This document shows positions 6,971 through 7,750 of a stretch of 7,750 nt of DNA, one piece after another; position 1 is the stretch's first letter, and every line of letters begins with the position of its first letter. This DNA comes from Planctomycetota bacterium. Lineage in GTDB: Bacteria; Planctomycetota; SZUA-567. Both the position numbers and the translations under genes were made by a program. Where the stretch lies: assembly GCA_031278535.1 (NCBI GenBank), contig JAITKH010000395.1, forward strand, positions 1-7,750, in the 5' to 3' direction. The notes beneath the pieces were generated by a model. The model was not told the DNA's origin, made no database searches, and saw only the letters and a list, made by a program, of their open reading frames with translations.

Positions 6971-7041
6971 ATTGCCCTGTCTTGTTACGTTTCAGATCAA
7001 CCTGGCGAAAATAAAGATGATGAAAAACAAGCTCTTGCGAC

Positions 7042-7083
7042 TTTCAAGAAAATCGGGCGGCGGGCGGCCAGAGTTTCTTGAAA
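7042..7083. repeat. 10-base perfect inverted repeat TTTCAAGAAA / TTTCTTGAAA
   Basis: The arms at 7042-7051 and 7074-7083 are exact reverse complements separated by 22 G/C-rich bases. The right arm overlaps the 15-base direct repeat (7080-7094) and ends 18 bases before the -35 element of the sigma-28 promoter. It is suitably placed to be an operator or activator site for that promoter, though this is inference. Confidence 0.5.
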
Positions 7084-7100
7084 ATCCGCTGAAAATGCCG

Positions 7101-7127
7101 TCAATTTTTTCCCTTCGCCGCCGTTAA
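7101..7127 (+). promoter_or_regulatory. Sigma-28 (FliA-type) flagellar promoter
   Basis: TCAATTTT, 11 bases, then GCCGTTAA (7120-7127). The enteric FliA consensus is TAAAGTTT-N11-GCCGATAA. The -10 element matches 7/8 and the -35 element 6/8, at exactly the consensus spacing. Transcription would begin near 7134, giving a leader of about 90 bases before the small ORF at 7225. Such a match next to a well-formed ribosome site and short gene strongly suggests late flagellar regulon control. Confidence 0.72.
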
Positions 7128-7146
7128 TACCAGCATAGGGTCCGGT

Positions 7147-7210
7147 TTCCGCCGGGATGCCGGCCGGCCGGGGCCCGTCTCCGCATCGGGGCGGAAGAGG
7201 CGTTGACGCC
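7147..7210 (+). promoter_or_regulatory. Highly structured 5' leader of the small motility-linked gene
   Basis: TTCCGCC (7147-7153) pairs with GGCGGAA (7190-7196). After a symmetric GG/GG internal loop, GATGC (7156-7160) pairs with GCATC (7183-7187), capped by a G/C-rich region containing the 12-base palindrome CCGGCCGGCCGG. A second small hairpin, GGCG-TTGA-CGCC (7199-7210), ends immediately before the AAGGAGG ribosome site (7211-7217). The structure would leave the ribosome site open and could stabilise the mRNA or control translation. No known riboswitch class is recognised. Confidence 0.5.
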
Positions 7211-7224
7211 AAGGAGGGATGCTG

Positions 7225-7410
7225 ATGAACGTCAATGCTGCAGGCGGTTCCCCCTACACCGGAATGGTGGGGGCGGGAATCATGACTTTGAACGCGGCAA
7301 ATGAGGCCCAGCTCGAAATGGCGAAAAAGATGCTGCCGCTCCAGGCAGCCGAAAACGCCGGACGGGCAGCCAGTGAGGCCAAGGGACTGTATCTGGACGT
7401 CTATGCGTAA
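7225..7410 (+). CDS. 61-residue putative motility-associated small protein (YjfB-like?)
   Basis: This small ORF has a near-ideal ribosome site (AAGGAGG, 7211-7217, 7 bases before ATG 7225), a sigma-28-type promoter upstream and terminator-like hairpins downstream, so it is very probably a real gene. ATG 7219 is in frame but too close to the ribosome site. The protein is small, soluble-looking and Ala/Met-rich. It has a Gly-rich start, a probable amphipathic helix (NAANEAQLEMAKKMLPLQAAENA, about residues 23-45) and the ending KGLYLDVYA. Its size, the A/Q/M-rich helix and a final Gly-x-x-(L/I)-D-(V/I) recall YjfB-type small motility proteins of Firmicutes, but the similarity is weak and from memory. 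Function is otherwise unknown. A secreted flagellar cap or hook accessory, or a chemotaxis modulator, cannot be excluded. Confidence 0.7.
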   Translation: MNVNAAGGSPYTGMVGAGIMTLNAANEAQLEMAKKMLPLQAAENAGRAASEAKGLYLDVYA

Positions 7411-7432
7411 CCCTCGCCGCGTTCCCGAACAG

Positions 7433-7464
7433 GAGGTCCGGCTCCCGAAGCCGGGCCTCGCTTT
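7433..7464 (+). terminator. Hairpin after the 61-residue ORF, candidate terminator
   Basis: An 11-pair stem (7433-7443 with 7449-7459, one G-U) with a five-base loop lies 22 bases after the stop codon. Only a short T-run follows (CTTTGC), so termination may be incomplete or shared with the next hairpin. Confidence 0.55.
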
Positions 7465-7472
7465 GCATTCGG

Positions 7473-7506
7473 CGGACGGGGCGATTTCCCCGCCGGTTCG
7501 TCTTTT
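7473..7506 (+). terminator. Second hairpin with T-rich tail, candidate intrinsic terminator
   Basis: CGG-A-CGGGG (7473-7481, one bulged A) pairs with CCCCGCCG (7488-7495), and TCTTTT (7501-7506) follows after a few bases. Together with the preceding hairpin it makes a tandem stop for the sigma-28 transcript. Confidence 0.5.
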
Positions 7507-7640
7507 CAGGCCACTCCGACCGATCTTGGACCATACTTTCCCTTGATTCTGTTCGATAAAAGTTGACAACGGTCTCATCGGTTTTCAAGGAAGCCGGATA
7601 GGCGCCGGCTCCATGAATGCCCACGTCTCCCGCCTCATCT

Positions 7641-7670
7641 CGTCATTCCCGCCAAACGCGGGGATCCAGG
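7641..7670. repeat. REP-like hairpin of the GTCATTCCCGC...GCGGGGATCCAG type
   Basis: The arms ATTCCCGC (7645-7652) and GCGGGGAT (7658-7665) form an eight-pair stem with one G-U and a five-base loop, flanked by CGTC and CCAGG. This wording closely follows the dispersed 'CGTCATTCCCGCgaaaGCGGGAATCCAG' palindromic repeats that occur in many copies between genes in numerous, mostly proteobacterial, genomes. Recognition is from memory; copy number in this genome cannot be seen. Confidence 0.5.
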
Positions 7671-7722
7671 ATTTTTCGGCGGGAGAACGGGAACGAACAG
7701 CCGCACGCGGGCATGAATGGAT

Positions 7723-7750
7723 GTAAGCGTTCACTGCTCGTATTAGCGAT
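7723..7750 (+). mobile_element. Possible left end of an IS66-type insertion sequence
   Basis: From 7723 the sequence reads GTAAGCGTTCACTGCTCG and continues off the window. IS66-family terminal repeats commonly begin GTAAGCG, so an element could start here. Only 28 bases are visible, with no transposase or target duplication, so this is tentative. Confidence 0.22.

Larger units (their letters stand above)
6622..7100. other. Non-coding stretch with multiple short repeats
   Basis: Between the FIST stop and the sigma-28 promoter I see no convincing gene. The stretch has more A/T runs than its surroundings. It holds four copies of CGGCAAA (6647, 6688, 6741, 6764), an exact 15-base direct repeat GAAAATCCGCTGAAA at 6623-6637 and 7080-7094, and the two inverted repeats listed separately. 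Small ORFs exist on both strands, including a 36-codon one from ATG 7017 to 7127 and a 98-codon one on the minus strand, but none has a ribosome site or recognisable motif. It could be regulatory DNA, an sRNA locus or remnants of a lost insertion. Confidence 0.5.
7507..7750. other. Gene-free tail of the window
   Basis: No supported ORF is present. The stretch contains a perfect TTGACA (7563-7568) without a matching -10 element, a hairpin with arms AGCCGG/CCGGCT (7592-7597, 7605-7610), and the REP-like hairpin and possible insertion-sequence end listed separately. It looks like intergenic DNA that accumulates repeats. Confidence 0.5.

Noticed and set aside
6927..7127. Plus-strand ORF (66 codons, or 36 from ATG 7017) in the spacer
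   Set aside because: There is no ribosome site, it is strongly basic with no motif, and it runs through the inverted repeat and the sigma-28 promoter.
6622..7218. CRISPR array or tRNA/rRNA gene in the repeat-rich spacer
   Set aside because: Repeats are short, irregularly spaced and mixed in orientation; no cloverleaf or conserved rRNA wording was seen.
7563..7591. Perfect TTGACA as a promoter -35 element
   Set aside because: No -10-like hexamer is found at 16-18 bases and no gene follows in the visible sequence.

Overview
The window is GC-rich bacterial chromosome from a flagellated organism. The strongest clues are FliM, a FliN with a CheC-like front half, and a flagellar-type (sigma-28) promoter near the right end. 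The phylum cannot be fixed from this sequence. The FliM wording and the PGRP-type Tat lipoprotein amidase feel closest to planctomycete or PVC relatives or deep proteobacterial lineages, and that is only an impression. All protein genes lie on the plus strand.

Left block (about 1-4391): a tightly packed series of six genes. These are fliM (5' end outside the window), a 100-residue membrane protein of unknown function, fliN with a CheC/FliY-like N-terminal domain, queD (queuosine/7-deazaguanine synthesis), a 67-residue single-pass membrane protein, and leuA (2-isopropylmalate synthase). Gaps are 13, 31 and 2 bases, followed by overlaps of 8 and 4 bases. The set therefore looks co-transcribed, although its functions (motor switch, tRNA modification, leucine synthesis) are unrelated.

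Middle block (4392-6621): a 110-base spacer with a hairpin leads to a Tat-exported lipoprotein amidase of the PGRP/Amidase_2 family. A spacer with a good sigma-70-type promoter then leads to a FIST-domain sensory protein.

Right block (6622-7750): mostly non-coding. The 600-base stretch 6622-7218 holds several inverted and direct repeats. It ends with a near-consensus sigma-28 promoter (7101-7127), a strongly foldable leader (7147-7210), a perfect AAGGAGG ribosome site and a 61-residue ORF (7225-7410). That small protein loosely resembles the YjfB class of small motility proteins. After it come two candidate terminator hairpins, a REP-like hairpin of the 'GTCATTCCCGC' type, and a possible IS66-type insertion sequence end running off the window.

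The most interesting unit is the promoter-leader-small-protein cassette at 7101-7506. It suggests an undescribed small protein, or structured transcript, of the flagellar regulon lying away from the motor genes. The CheC-like FliN and the unknown small membrane protein between fliM and fliN also deserve attention.
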